Of a stretch of 64,000 nt of DNA, positions 24,903-32,791 are shown piece after piece; the first letter of the stretch is position 1; each line of letters begins with the position of its first letter. The stretch covers positions 3,906,001-3,970,000 of the forward strand of contig OZ255629.1 of assembly GCA_965276785.1 (NCBI GenBank). The letters run 5' to 3'. The notes below the pieces were generated by a model. The model saw only the letters and a program-made list of their open reading frames with translations, was not told the DNA's origin and searched no databases. A program made the position numbers and the translations under genes. The stretch is from LMUY01 sp965276785. Its GTDB lineage: Bacteria > Pseudomonadota > Alphaproteobacteria > Acetobacterales > Acetobacteraceae.

Positions 24903-25535
24903 TTACCCCGACTCCCTGGCGGGACGGGCGGGTGGGGGAGAGGTGTATGGCGGTTGGGCGGCGAGCCTTGGGAGGGCGGCGGTGACCAGGCCGAGGTCGC
25001 GGCAGATGCGGCGCACGACCTCCTCGACGGGCAGGGATTGCAGGTCGTCGGCCCAAGCGGGGTCGTCGAGGCGCTCGTAGAGGTCGTCGAACAGGCGTTC
25101 GGCGGCCTCGGCGTTTTCCTCCCCTGGGGCAGCGTCGCGAATTCGGCTGGTGACGCCGCGGGCGACCTGGCGGCGGAGCATGGCCGGGCGGTCGTCGGCG
25201 GCGCGGGCGCGGGGCCAGCCGGCCTGGATGCGCTGCTTGAGCGCGATGATGCGGCGCAGGGAGCGGGAGAGCTGGTCGAGGGCGCGGGCTAGGGTGTTGG
25301 TGTGGGGCACGGCTTGGGCCATCGCGGCGGTGGTGTCGTCGATGGCTTGGCCGGTCGCGGCGGCCTCGGCGAGAGAGGCCGGGGTGCTGCCCGTTTCTGG
25401 CAGCCAAGCGGCCGCGGCCTGGGCGAGCTTCTGCTCGATCTGCATCATGCACGAGACCACGCGCATCGCCCCCAGGGTGAGGGTGGTGGCCTCGGCGAGC
25501 ACGGCGTCGGCATCGAAGGGGGCGGTGGCGTCCAT
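24903..25535 (-). CDS. Hypothetical helical protein
   Basis: This 210-residue protein is not recognised. It is acidic and helical in its first 110 residues, with a basic region (LRRIIALKQRIQAGWPRARA) and an acidic stretch before a Pro-rich tail. The ATG at 25535 avoids the repeat-like upstream DNA. It may be ahead of nicA in one transcript, but nothing in it suggests a nicotinate enzyme. Confidence 0.5.
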   Translation of the reverse strand: MDATAPFDADAVLAEATTLTLGAMRVVSCMMQIEQKLAQAAAAWLPETGSTPASLAEAAATGQAIDDTTAAMAQAVPHTNTLARALDQLSRSLRRIIALKQRIQAGWPRARAADDRPAMLRRQVARGVTSRIRDAAPGEENAEAAERLFDDLYERLDDPAWADDLQSLPVEEVVRRICRDLGLVTAALPRLAAQPPYTSPPPARPARESG

Positions 25536-25641
25536 GGATGGGGATTTAGCAGCAAGGCACGGGACAGTTTCAAGCGTGACGCTTCGCACCATCGTCATGC
25601 CGATCGTGCGGCTTGCACCGCGTGGAGTGCCGGGTCACGTT

Positions 25642-25740
25642 CACGGCTGTCCGGTTCAGGTTATTGTCGACGAGGAAGTAAACTTTATTGTCTATCACTT
25701 TTGATGAACCGGACAGCCGTGGGTTACGTCCGGCCATGAC
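25642..25740. repeat. Dispersed repeat with 17-base inverted ends
   Basis: CACGGCTGTCCGGTTCA (25642-25658) recurs in perfect inversion at 25705-25721, enclosing an AT-rich core with AAGTAAACTTTAT. The arm plus core recurs in inverse orientation at about 50172-50228, and the arm alone near 28222 and 49948. The trailing GTCCGGCCATGACGTGCTGCT is shared as well. The rest of the 25536-25877 gap holds no gene. Confidence 0.75.
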
Positions 25741-25877
25741 GTGCTGCTGCATTCTTTCATCGCCGGGGCGCTCCGCCCGGGGACGCCGTGGGCCTTTGCG
25801 ATGGGCAGCTTGACGGGCAGCCTGGCGCTGCGCAGCTTGTTTGCAGGCGAATGATCAGGCGTTTGGAGAAGCCTGCA

Positions 25878-27368
25878 ATGGGGTGCATCCAGGAGACTAC
25901 TGGACCCGCCGCGGGCAAGATCCGTTGCGACGCTTGCCCGGTGATGTGCCTGATCCGGCCGGGTCAGCGCGGCGCCTGCGACCGCTACGGCAACGATGCC
26001 GGCGAACTGGTGCGGGTCGATCCGCACGTGGTGCTCGAGCACGCGGTGGAGCAAGGCGGCCGTCTGGTGCCGTTCGGCGCCGGGGCGCTCGACTGGGACG
26101 GCACGGTGGTGGGGCAGCCGCAGACCTTCGTGACCGCGATCGGCGCCGGCACCACCTACCCGGACTACAAGCCCGCACCGTTCATCGTGGCGTCGGAGAT
26201 AGAGGGCGTCGACATGGTCACGGTGGTGACCGAGGGCATCTTCTCCTATTGCGGCGTGAAGGTGAAAATCGACACCGACCGCCATCTGGGCGCCGAGCGC
26301 GCCACGGCGCGGGTCGAGGGGGAGGCGGTCGGCCACGTCACCACGGGTGAATACGGCTCGCAGATGCTGTCGCTCGGCGGCGTGCATCATCTTACCGGCG
26401 GCGCGAAGAAGGAGGGGCGCACCACCTGCGAGGCGCTGCTGAAGCTGTGCAACGGCGAGGCGGTGGAGATCGCGATCGACGGCGGCGCCACGGTGCTGGT
26501 TCAGTCCGGGCGGCCGCCGGTGGTGGACGGGGTGCTAGAACAGCGGATGCGCGTCGGCTGCGGCTCGGCCACGATCGGCATGTTCGCCAAGCAATGGCAC
26601 GGGCTGGTGGACGAGGTGGTGGTGGTGGACGACCACATCACGGGCGTGCTGTCCGAGCACCAGGCGGGCAAGCTGCTCGGCATTCCCGCGACCGGCATTG
26701 CTCTGAAGGGCCGCCGCTCGACGCCGGGCCGCTACTTCCAGGTGGCCGAGCCCGGCACCGGCTGGGGCGGCACGGACATCGCCGATCCGCTCGCCATCCT
26801 GGGCGAATTCGACGCCCGAGTGGCCCGGCCGGGGCTGACGCTGTTGATGGTGTCGACCACGGGCGAACACGCCGGCTTCTACCAGCTCGACGAGGCGCTG
26901 CGGCCGGTGGAACGGGAGACTCCGCCGGCGCTCGCCGCCTCGGTGGCGCTGATCCGCGAGAATTGCGAGCCGGCGCTGTCTACGGTGTTGTTCATGGCGG
27001 GCGCCGGGGGGTCGTTGCGGGCCGGGGTTACCGCCAACCCGGTGCGGCTCACCCGCTCGGTGAAGGATGCGCTGACGGTGGTGACCTGCGGCGGGGCGCC
27101 GACCTATGTCTGGCCCGGCGGCGGCATCACCTTCATGGTCGATGTGTCGCGTGTGCCGGCGGGGGGCTTCGGCGCGGTCCCGACGCCGGCGCTGGTGGCG
27201 CCGATCGAATTCACGCTGCGGCTGGACGACTATCGGGCGCTCGGCGGCCACATGGACGAGGTGCGGCCGGTGAGCGACTTCCGCGGGCCGGGCGAGCACC
27301 GGCGGCAGCTTGCGCCGCGCGCCGACAACCCGTGGCCGTTGCGGCCCGGCGCGACGCAACGGAGGTGA
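25878..27368 (+). CDS. 6-hydroxynicotinate reductase-like iron-sulfur enzyme
   Basis: This 496-residue protein has an N-terminal cysteine cluster (CDACPVMC, then GACDRYG) suited to an Fe-S site. The long central part matches the 6-hydroxynicotinate reductase family as I recall it (PDYKPAPFIVASEIEGVDMV; STTGEHAGFYQLDE). The enzyme reduces 6-hydroxynicotinate to 1,4,5,6-tetrahydro-6-oxonicotinate, the substrate of the enamidase encoded divergently. GGAGAAG lies 6 bases before the ATG at 25878. The stop overlaps the next gene. Confidence 0.8.
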   Translation: MGCIQETTGPAAGKIRCDACPVMCLIRPGQRGACDRYGNDAGELVRVDPHVVLEHAVEQGGRLVPFGAGALDWDGTVVGQPQTFVTAIGAGTTYPDYKPAPFIVASEIEGVDMVTVVTEGIFSYCGVKVKIDTDRHLGAERATARVEGEAVGHVTTGEYGSQMLSLGGVHHLTGGAKKEGRTTCEALLKLCNGEAVEIAIDGGATVLVQSGRPPVVDGVLEQRMRVGCGSATIGMFAKQWHGLVDEVVVVDDHITGVLSEHQAGKLLGIPATGIALKGRRSTPGRYFQVAEPGTGWGGTDIADPLAILGEFDARVARPGLTLLMVSTTGEHAGFYQLDEALRPVERETPPALAASVALIRENCEPALSTVLFMAGAGGSLRAGVTANPVRLTRSVKDALTVVTCGGAPTYVWPGGGITFMVDVSRVPAGGFGAVPTPALVAPIEFTLRLDDYRALGGHMDEVRPVSDFRGPGEHRRQLAPRADNPWPLRPGATQRR

Positions 27369-28333
27369 GCCGGTTGCAGACCCGGTTGCTGGCGGATGGC
27401 CGGCGCCTCCATCTGCAGGATGGGCCGATCGACCTGGTGATCGGAGCCGAGGGCGCGCCGGCGGCGGTCGCCGCGGCGTATTGGGGCGCCGCCGCAGCGA
27501 TGGACGGTCTGCTCGACGCGCTGTGTGCGGACTTGGCGCTGCTGCGCGCCCCTGCCCGGCCCTGCGATGGCGATCGGGCATGGCCTGGGCATCCGGCCGC
27601 GCGGGGCATGATGGCGGCGGTGGCGCCATTCGCGGCGCAGGCGTTCGTGACGCCGATGGCGGCGGTTGCGGGCGCCGTGGCGGACGACGTGCTCGGTGCG
27701 ATGCTGGACGCTGCGCCGCTCGAGCGCGCCTACGTCAACAACGGCGGCGACATTGCGCTGCACTGTGCGCCGGGCCATGGTTTTCGGATCGGTCTCGCGG
27801 GCCGGCCAGAGCGGTCTAGCCTGTTCGGGCGGGCTTGGGTGGGCAATGGCGATGGCGTTGGCGGGGTGGCGACGAGTGGCTGGCGTGGACGCTCATTTTC
27901 GTTCGGCATTGCGGATTCGGTCACGGTGCTGGCGGCGACGGCGGCTGCCGCCGATGCGGCCGCGACGATGGTGGCCAACGCGGTCGATCTGCCGGGCCAT
28001 CCGGCCGTGGATCGCGTGCCGGCTGCGTCGGTTCAGGCCGACAGCGATCTCGGCGAGCGGCTGGTGACGCGAGAGGTGGGGCGGCTTGCGACATTTGAGG
28101 TTGCCGCCGCGCTCGATGCCGGGGCGGCCTGCGCGGAGACGCTGCTGGCACGCGGCTTGATTTTGGGTGTGGCGCTGCAGTTGCAGGGCACGGTGCGCAG
28201 CTTGGGATGTCCGGGCGTCGCTACGGCTGTCCGGTTCATGACACCTGGGCCCGGTTTCGCGCCTGCGCGTGCTCCATGCGTTGGGCCGGCGGCGACCGGA
28301 CGCCGTGGATGGCCGGATCAAGTCCGGCCATGA
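27365..28333 (+). CDS. UPF0280 (ApbE-related) protein with repeat-derived tail
   Basis: This 322-residue protein has the UPF0280 pattern: PIDLVIGAEG near the start, AFVTPMAAVAGAVADDVL and AYVNNGGDIALH in the middle, and GRSFSFGIADSVTVLA. The fold is related to the ApbE flavin transferase. The gene follows the reductase with a GTG/TGA overlap, so a role in its cofactor supply is plausible but unproven. The last 37 or so residues are encoded by a dispersed repeat starting near 28220; the native end was probably close to there. Confidence 0.75.
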   Translation: MSRLQTRLLADGRRLHLQDGPIDLVIGAEGAPAAVAAAYWGAAAAMDGLLDALCADLALLRAPARPCDGDRAWPGHPAARGMMAAVAPFAAQAFVTPMAAVAGAVADDVLGAMLDAAPLERAYVNNGGDIALHCAPGHGFRIGLAGRPERSSLFGRAWVGNGDGVGGVATSGWRGRSFSFGIADSVTVLAATAAAADAAATMVANAVDLPGHPAVDRVPAASVQADSDLGERLVTREVGRLATFEVAAALDAGAACAETLLARGLILGVALQLQGTVRSLGCPGVATAVRFMTPGPGFAPARAPCVGPAATGRRGWPDQVRP

Positions 28334-28345
28334 CGTGCTATGGTG
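28220..28345. repeat. Dispersed repeat overlapping the UPF0280 3' end
   Basis: It holds CTACGGCTGTCCGGTTCA followed by a segment (about 28270-28336) nearly identical to 49888-49950, with GCTCCATGCGTTG and GGACGCCGTGGATGGCCGG in common. It ends in TCCGGCCATGACGTGCT like the copy at 25730. It supplies the in-frame stop of the UPF0280 gene. Confidence 0.75.
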
Positions 28346-28378
28346 TTCGTTTGAAGTCGCGCGCATGGGTGGGCGGCA

Positions 28379-28963
28379 ATGAGCGCTGAAATCCGAAAGA
28401 TTGTCGTGGTGGTCGAGGAGGTGCTGACGGAGCAAGGGCGCGCCGTCGTTCCTCCGGTGCGCCGGGCGGCGGCGCTGGCGGTGATCGTCAATCCGTTTGC
28501 CGGGGTGTTCGTCGAGGACCTCTCGCCGCTCATCGCGATGGGCGAGGAACTTGGGGAGCTGCTCGCTCGCCGGGCGGTGGCAGGGCTGGGGATTGCGGGC
28601 GAGGCGGTTGAGGGCTACGGCAAAGCCGCGCTGGTGGGCGAGGCGGGCGAACTCGAACATGCCGCGGCGATCCTGCATCCCAAGATGGGCGCGCCAGTGC
28701 GCCGGGCGCTCGGCGGGGGCGCGGCGCTGATCCCGTCGTCGAAGAAACGCGGCGGTCCGGGTGCCTCGCTCGATATTCCGCTCGGTCACAAGGACGCGGC
28801 GTTCGTGCGCAGCCACTTCGACGGCATGGAGGTGCGGATCGGCGACGCGCCGGGGGCGAGCGAGATCCTGGTGGCGCTCGCCGTCACCAGCGGCGGCCGG
28901 CCGCTGCCGCGGGTGGGCGGGCTGACCGCCGGGGAGATCAAGGGCGAGGACGGGCTGCGGTGA
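28379..28963 (+). CDS. DUF1185 (amino acid synthesis family) protein
   Basis: This 194-residue protein of the PF06684-type family has a basic/valine start (IRKIVVVVEEVLTEQG), the conserved NPFAGVFVEDLSPL and KMGAPVRRALGGGAALIPSSKK segments, and LPRVGGLTAGEI at the end. Biochemical function is unknown. Members often accompany amidohydrolases and ring-catabolism genes. Here it lies after the reductase and UPF0280 genes, so a part in nicotinate or related amide breakdown is inferred. Confidence 0.75.
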   Translation: MSAEIRKIVVVVEEVLTEQGRAVVPPVRRAAALAVIVNPFAGVFVEDLSPLIAMGEELGELLARRAVAGLGIAGEAVEGYGKAALVGEAGELEHAAAILHPKMGAPVRRALGGGAALIPSSKKRGGPGASLDIPLGHKDAAFVRSHFDGMEVRIGDAPGASEILVALAVTSGGRPLPRVGGLTAGEIKGEDGLR

Positions 28964-29021
28964 TTGACGGTGGAACCCGCATCGAGATGCCGGCTACAAT
29001 TTCCCATGGGGAGACTGCGTC

Positions 29022-30107
29022 ATGGTCGCGTCGCAATGGCACCGCCGGTCGTTCAACAGTCTGCTTGGCGCGGCGCTGTCGTCGGCGGTGCTGGCGGCGT
29101 GGCCGGGGCGGGCGGCTGCGGCGGCGAAGTCCATCACGGTGCTGAACTGGCAGGGCTATGGCACGGACGTGGCGGCTGGGCTGCAGCAGTTTAAAGCCAA
29201 GACCGGCTTGGACGTGCAGCACGACTACTACAACTCCGAACCGGAAATGCTGACCAAGCTGCGGACCAATCCCGGCGCGTACGACGTGGTGCTGGTGAAT
29301 TCGGCGCGCGATGCGCAGGCGCAGGCGGACGGGCTGATCGACCCGATCGACCTGGCCAAGTTGCCGAACGCCGCCGGGCTGTCGGCCGCGTTCAAGACCA
29401 ACCCCAACATCCTGATCGACGGCAAGACCTACGGCGTGCCCTGGGTGTGGGGGATGAACGCGCTTGCGGTGCGGACCGGCAAGGGGCTCAAGATCGACAG
29501 TTACACGGCGTTCGACGACCCCGCGCTGGCCGGACGGTGTGCGCTGTTTGACGATGCGGTCTCTGAAGTCGGTATCGCCGCGCTGATGACCGGGCAGCCG
29601 ATCAACGATCCGTCCGACATGAAGCAAATCCGGGCGACGCTGAAGGGCTTCAAGAACAGCGTGAAGCTCACCTGGTCGAGCGAGGACGAGTGGAACAAGG
29701 CGTGTGCCGCCGGCGCGTTCGACGTGTCGGTGTTCTGGTCGGGGGCGGTCACGCGGGCGGTCAACCTGCACCATCAGCCGGTCGAGTTCGTGGTTCCGAA
29801 GCAGGGCGCGGTCGGCTGGCTCGATACCTTGTGCATTCCGGCCACGAGCGGCAACAAGGCCGCGGGGCTGCAGTTCATCGACATCATGATCTCGCCGGAG
29901 TTCTACGCGGTGTGGGCCAAGGCGGGTGCGCCCGCCTCCGCCAATGCCGCGGCGATGGCGGCGCTGCCGGACGGGGACCTCAACAAGCAGATCCACAAAC
30001 CGGAATACCTGGCGACGCTGCAGTTCATGGGCGCGCTGCCGGACGACCGGCGGCAAGCCTTCAACGACCTATGGGAAGAGGTGAAGGCGTTCTACGCCCA
30101 GTCCTGA
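29022..30107 (+). CDS. ABC importer substrate-binding protein, PotD type
   Basis: This 361-residue protein has a twin-arginine-like signal (RRSFNSLLG) and a cleavage region at AAAA near residue 34. The mature part begins with the ITVLNWQGYGTD pattern of spermidine/putrescine-type binding proteins (family 1/8). It captures solute in the periplasm for the permeases that follow. The ligand cannot be read from sequence; polyamine-like or short organic solutes are usual. It overlaps the next gene by 37 bases. Confidence 0.85.
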   Translation: MVASQWHRRSFNSLLGAALSSAVLAAWPGRAAAAAKSITVLNWQGYGTDVAAGLQQFKAKTGLDVQHDYYNSEPEMLTKLRTNPGAYDVVLVNSARDAQAQADGLIDPIDLAKLPNAAGLSAAFKTNPNILIDGKTYGVPWVWGMNALAVRTGKGLKIDSYTAFDDPALAGRCALFDDAVSEVGIAALMTGQPINDPSDMKQIRATLKGFKNSVKLTWSSEDEWNKACAAGAFDVSVFWSGAVTRAVNLHHQPVEFVVPKQGAVGWLDTLCIPATSGNKAAGLQFIDIMISPEFYAVWAKAGAPASANAAAMAALPDGDLNKQIHKPEYLATLQFMGALPDDRRQAFNDLWEEVKAFYAQS

Positions 30108-30967
30108 CCCGGCGCGGCGGGCCTTGGGCCGCCACCGCTGCCCTGCTGCTGCCGGCCTATGCATGGCTGCTGGTGGCGGTGTTCTTGCCGCTCGGGGCCA
30201 TGCTGGTGTTCTCGCTGCTGAAGACCAACCCGTTCGGCTCGAAGGCGCCGCTGGTGTTCACGGCCGGCAACTATCTCGCCTTTATCAACCGGCCCTATCT
30301 GCTCGGCGTCGCCTGGACGTCGCTGAAGCTGGGCGCCTGGACGACGGGGATCTGCGCGCTGATCGGCCTGCCGGCGGCGCTCGCCATTGCCCGCGCCACG
30401 AGGGCGCGCGTCCGGCAGACGGTGTTCCTGCTCACCATCCTGCCGTTCTGGACCAACGGGCTGGTGCGCATCTTCTCCTGGACGATGCTGCTGCGGCAGG
30501 GCGGCATCCTGGATGACCTGGTGCATTGGGTGGCGCCGGGCGCCGGGTCGGTGGGGGTGCTGTATAGCTTTCCGGCCATCGTGATCGGCCTGGTGCACGC
30601 CTACCTGCCGTATATGATCCTGACCTGCTATCTCGCGGTGGTGGGCATCGACAACGCGCTAATCGACGCCGCCCGCAGCCTCGGCGCCCGGCTGCCGGCG
30701 GTGTTTGCCACCGTGGTGCTGCCGCTGGCTTTGCCGGGGCTGGTGTCCGGCGCGATCCTGATCTTCGTGCCGGTGATCGGCAGCTTCATGGAGCCGCGCA
30801 TCCTGGGCGGGCGCATCGGCGTGACGATGGGCACGGTGATTGAGGACCAGTTTACCCAGGCTTACAATTGGCCGTTCGGTTCGGCGCTGTCGTTCACGAT
30901 GCTGGGTGTGGTGCTGGTGATCTTTGCGGCGTGCTCGGGGCTGCTGCGCGGGCGGCTGCCTGCGTGA
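30071..30967 (+). CDS. ABC permease, PotB type
   Basis: This 298-residue inner-membrane protein has about six helices and the EAA loop region DAARSLGARLPAVFATVVLPLALPG. The first ATG in frame after the helices' upstream region is at 30071, inside the end of the binding-protein gene, which implies coupling. It forms half of the channel with the next gene. Confidence 0.85.
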   Translation: MGRGEGVLRPVLTRRGGPWAATAALLLPAYAWLLVAVFLPLGAMLVFSLLKTNPFGSKAPLVFTAGNYLAFINRPYLLGVAWTSLKLGAWTTGICALIGLPAALAIARATRARVRQTVFLLTILPFWTNGLVRIFSWTMLLRQGGILDDLVHWVAPGAGSVGVLYSFPAIVIGLVHAYLPYMILTCYLAVVGIDNALIDAARSLGARLPAVFATVVLPLALPGLVSGAILIFVPVIGSFMEPRILGGRIGVTMGTVIEDQFTQAYNWPFGSALSFTMLGVVLVIFAACSGLLRGRLPA

Positions 30968-31743
30968 GGCTGCTCGGCCGCGCGTTGCTGGGCCTGGTGC
31001 TGCTGTTCCTGTATGCCCCCATCGCGGTGATGGTGCTGATGGGGTTCAATGCCTCGGACCTCTATGAATTGCCGTTCTCGCCGACGTTGCACTGGTATTT
31101 TCAGCTCGCGGGCAACGACAAGCTCATCGGCGCGAGCCGCAACAGCGTGCTCATTGCGGTGGTCACGGCGGCCGTGGCGACGGCACTCGGCGCGATGGCG
31201 GCGCTGGCATTGTCACGGCGGGCGTTTCGCGGCCGCTCGCTGCTGCGGCTGCTGTTGCTGCCGCCGATTGCGATCCCTTGGCTGATCACCGGCACCGCCA
31301 TGCTGGTGTTCTTTTTCTGGACCGGGATCGGCCGCGGGCTGCATGCCATGATCCTGGGCCATGTGGCGCTCGCGATCCCCTACGTCGTGCTGGTGGTGGG
31401 GACCGGGCTCGCCGCGCTGCCGGCCGATCGGGAGGAGGCGGCGATGAGCCTCGGCGCCACGCCGTTCGGGGCGTTCTGCTCGATCACGCTGCCGCTGCTG
31501 GCGCCGAGCCTGATCGCCGCCGCGCTGTTCGCCTTTGCGGTGTCGCTCGACCAGTTCGTGGTATCGTATTTCCTTGCGACGCCCGGCGTCACCACGCTGC
31601 CGGTCGAGATCTACTCGGCGATCCGCAAGGGCTTCACGCCCGAGATCAATGCGGTGTCGACCATCCTGCTCGGCGCTTCGGTGACGCTGTTCCTGGTGTT
31701 CGCCGCGCTCACCCGGGTCGGAGGCGGCGATGGGCGGCGTTAA
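30964..31743 (+). CDS. ABC permease, PotC type
   Basis: This 259-residue permease has six hydrophobic helices. The EAA loop reads EEAAMSLGATPFGAFCSITLPLLAPS, and a SLDQFVVSYFLATPGVTTLP segment is typical of PotC-type subunits. The GTG start overlaps the previous stop (GTGA). Its end overlaps the ATPase start by 14 bases. Confidence 0.87.
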   Translation: MRLLGRALLGLVLLFLYAPIAVMVLMGFNASDLYELPFSPTLHWYFQLAGNDKLIGASRNSVLIAVVTAAVATALGAMAALALSRRAFRGRSLLRLLLLPPIAIPWLITGTAMLVFFFWTGIGRGLHAMILGHVALAIPYVVLVVGTGLAALPADREEAAMSLGATPFGAFCSITLPLLAPSLIAAALFAFAVSLDQFVVSYFLATPGVTTLPVEIYSAIRKGFTPEINAVSTILLGASVTLFLVFAALTRVGGGDGRR

Positions 31744-32788
31744 GGTCGGTGGCATCAGCAAGAGCTTCGGGGCCACGCGGGTGCTGGACGATGTGTCGAT
31801 CGGCTTCGAGCAGGGCGCCTTGACCAGCTTGCTGGGGGCTTCGGGCTCCGGCAAGACGACGCTGTTGCGCATCATCGGTGGGTTTGAGGGGCCCGACGCG
31901 GGCACGGTGACGATCGGCGGGGAGGACGTGACGCGCATGCCGGTGTGGCGGCGGCGCATCGGCATGGTGTTCCAGTCCTACGCGCTGTTCCCGCATATGA
32001 CGGTGGCGGAGAATGTCGGCTACGGGCTGCGCCGCCAGGGGGTGCGCGGCGCGGCGGGCCGGGCGGAGGTGGCGCGGGCGCTCGAACTGGTGGAGCTGCG
32101 GGGTTTCGACGACCGGCGGCCGGCGCAACTGTCTGGCGGGCAGCAGCAGCGCGTGGCGTTGGCGCGCGCCATCGTTATCAAACCGCGGGTGCTGCTACTG
32201 GACGAGCCGCTGTCGGCGCTGGATCGCCGGCTGCGCCAGAGCATGCAGGTGGAACTGCGCCGCATCCAGCGCGACAGCGGGCTGACCACCGTGTTCGTCA
32301 CCCACGACCAGGAGGAGGCGCTGACGCTGTCGGACCGGGTCACCATCCTTGACGGCGGCCGCATCGTGCAGGCGGGCGCGCCGGCGGAGGTGTACGAGCG
32401 CCCGGCGACGCGGTTCGCCGCGACGTTCCTCGGGGACGCCAACCTGTTCGCCGGCACGGTGCGGGGCGGCGTGGTGGAGACGCCGCAGGGCTCGTTCCGC
32501 TCCACGGGTTGCCTGCCGCCCGAAGGCGCGGCCGTCACGCTCGCGGTGCGGCCGGAAAAGTTGCGGCTGGTGCCGGGTGGGGCCGCGGCGCTGGACGGGT
32601 GCAACTGGTTCGACGCTGCTCTGCGGCAAGTCGTGTATGCGGGCGCAACCTCGACTCTGTTGCTTGCCGCGCGGGACGGCGCCGAGCTGAAGTGCTTCTG
32701 CCAGAGCCGCGACGTTCCGGCCGCTGAACCCGGCGCCACGCTCCGCCTGGCCTGGTCGGCCGCCGACACCATCGTGCTGCAGGGCTGA
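31730..32788 (+). CDS. ABC importer ATPase, PotA type
   Basis: This 352-residue ATPase has Walker A GASGSGKTT near residue 37, Q-loop FQSYALFPHMT, signature LSGGQQQRVALARA and Walker B VLLLDEPLSALD. A C-terminal TOBE domain lies about residues 260 to 350. It powers the importer encoded just upstream. Family length and order are standard. Confidence 0.93.
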   Translation: MGGVKVGGISKSFGATRVLDDVSIGFEQGALTSLLGASGSGKTTLLRIIGGFEGPDAGTVTIGGEDVTRMPVWRRRIGMVFQSYALFPHMTVAENVGYGLRRQGVRGAAGRAEVARALELVELRGFDDRRPAQLSGGQQQRVALARAIVIKPRVLLLDEPLSALDRRLRQSMQVELRRIQRDSGLTTVFVTHDQEEALTLSDRVTILDGGRIVQAGAPAEVYERPATRFAATFLGDANLFAGTVRGGVVETPQGSFRSTGCLPPEGAAVTLAVRPEKLRLVPGGAAALDGCNWFDAALRQVVYAGATSTLLLAARDGAELKCFCQSRDVPAAEPGATLRLAWSAADTIVLQG

Positions 32789-32791
32789 CCC

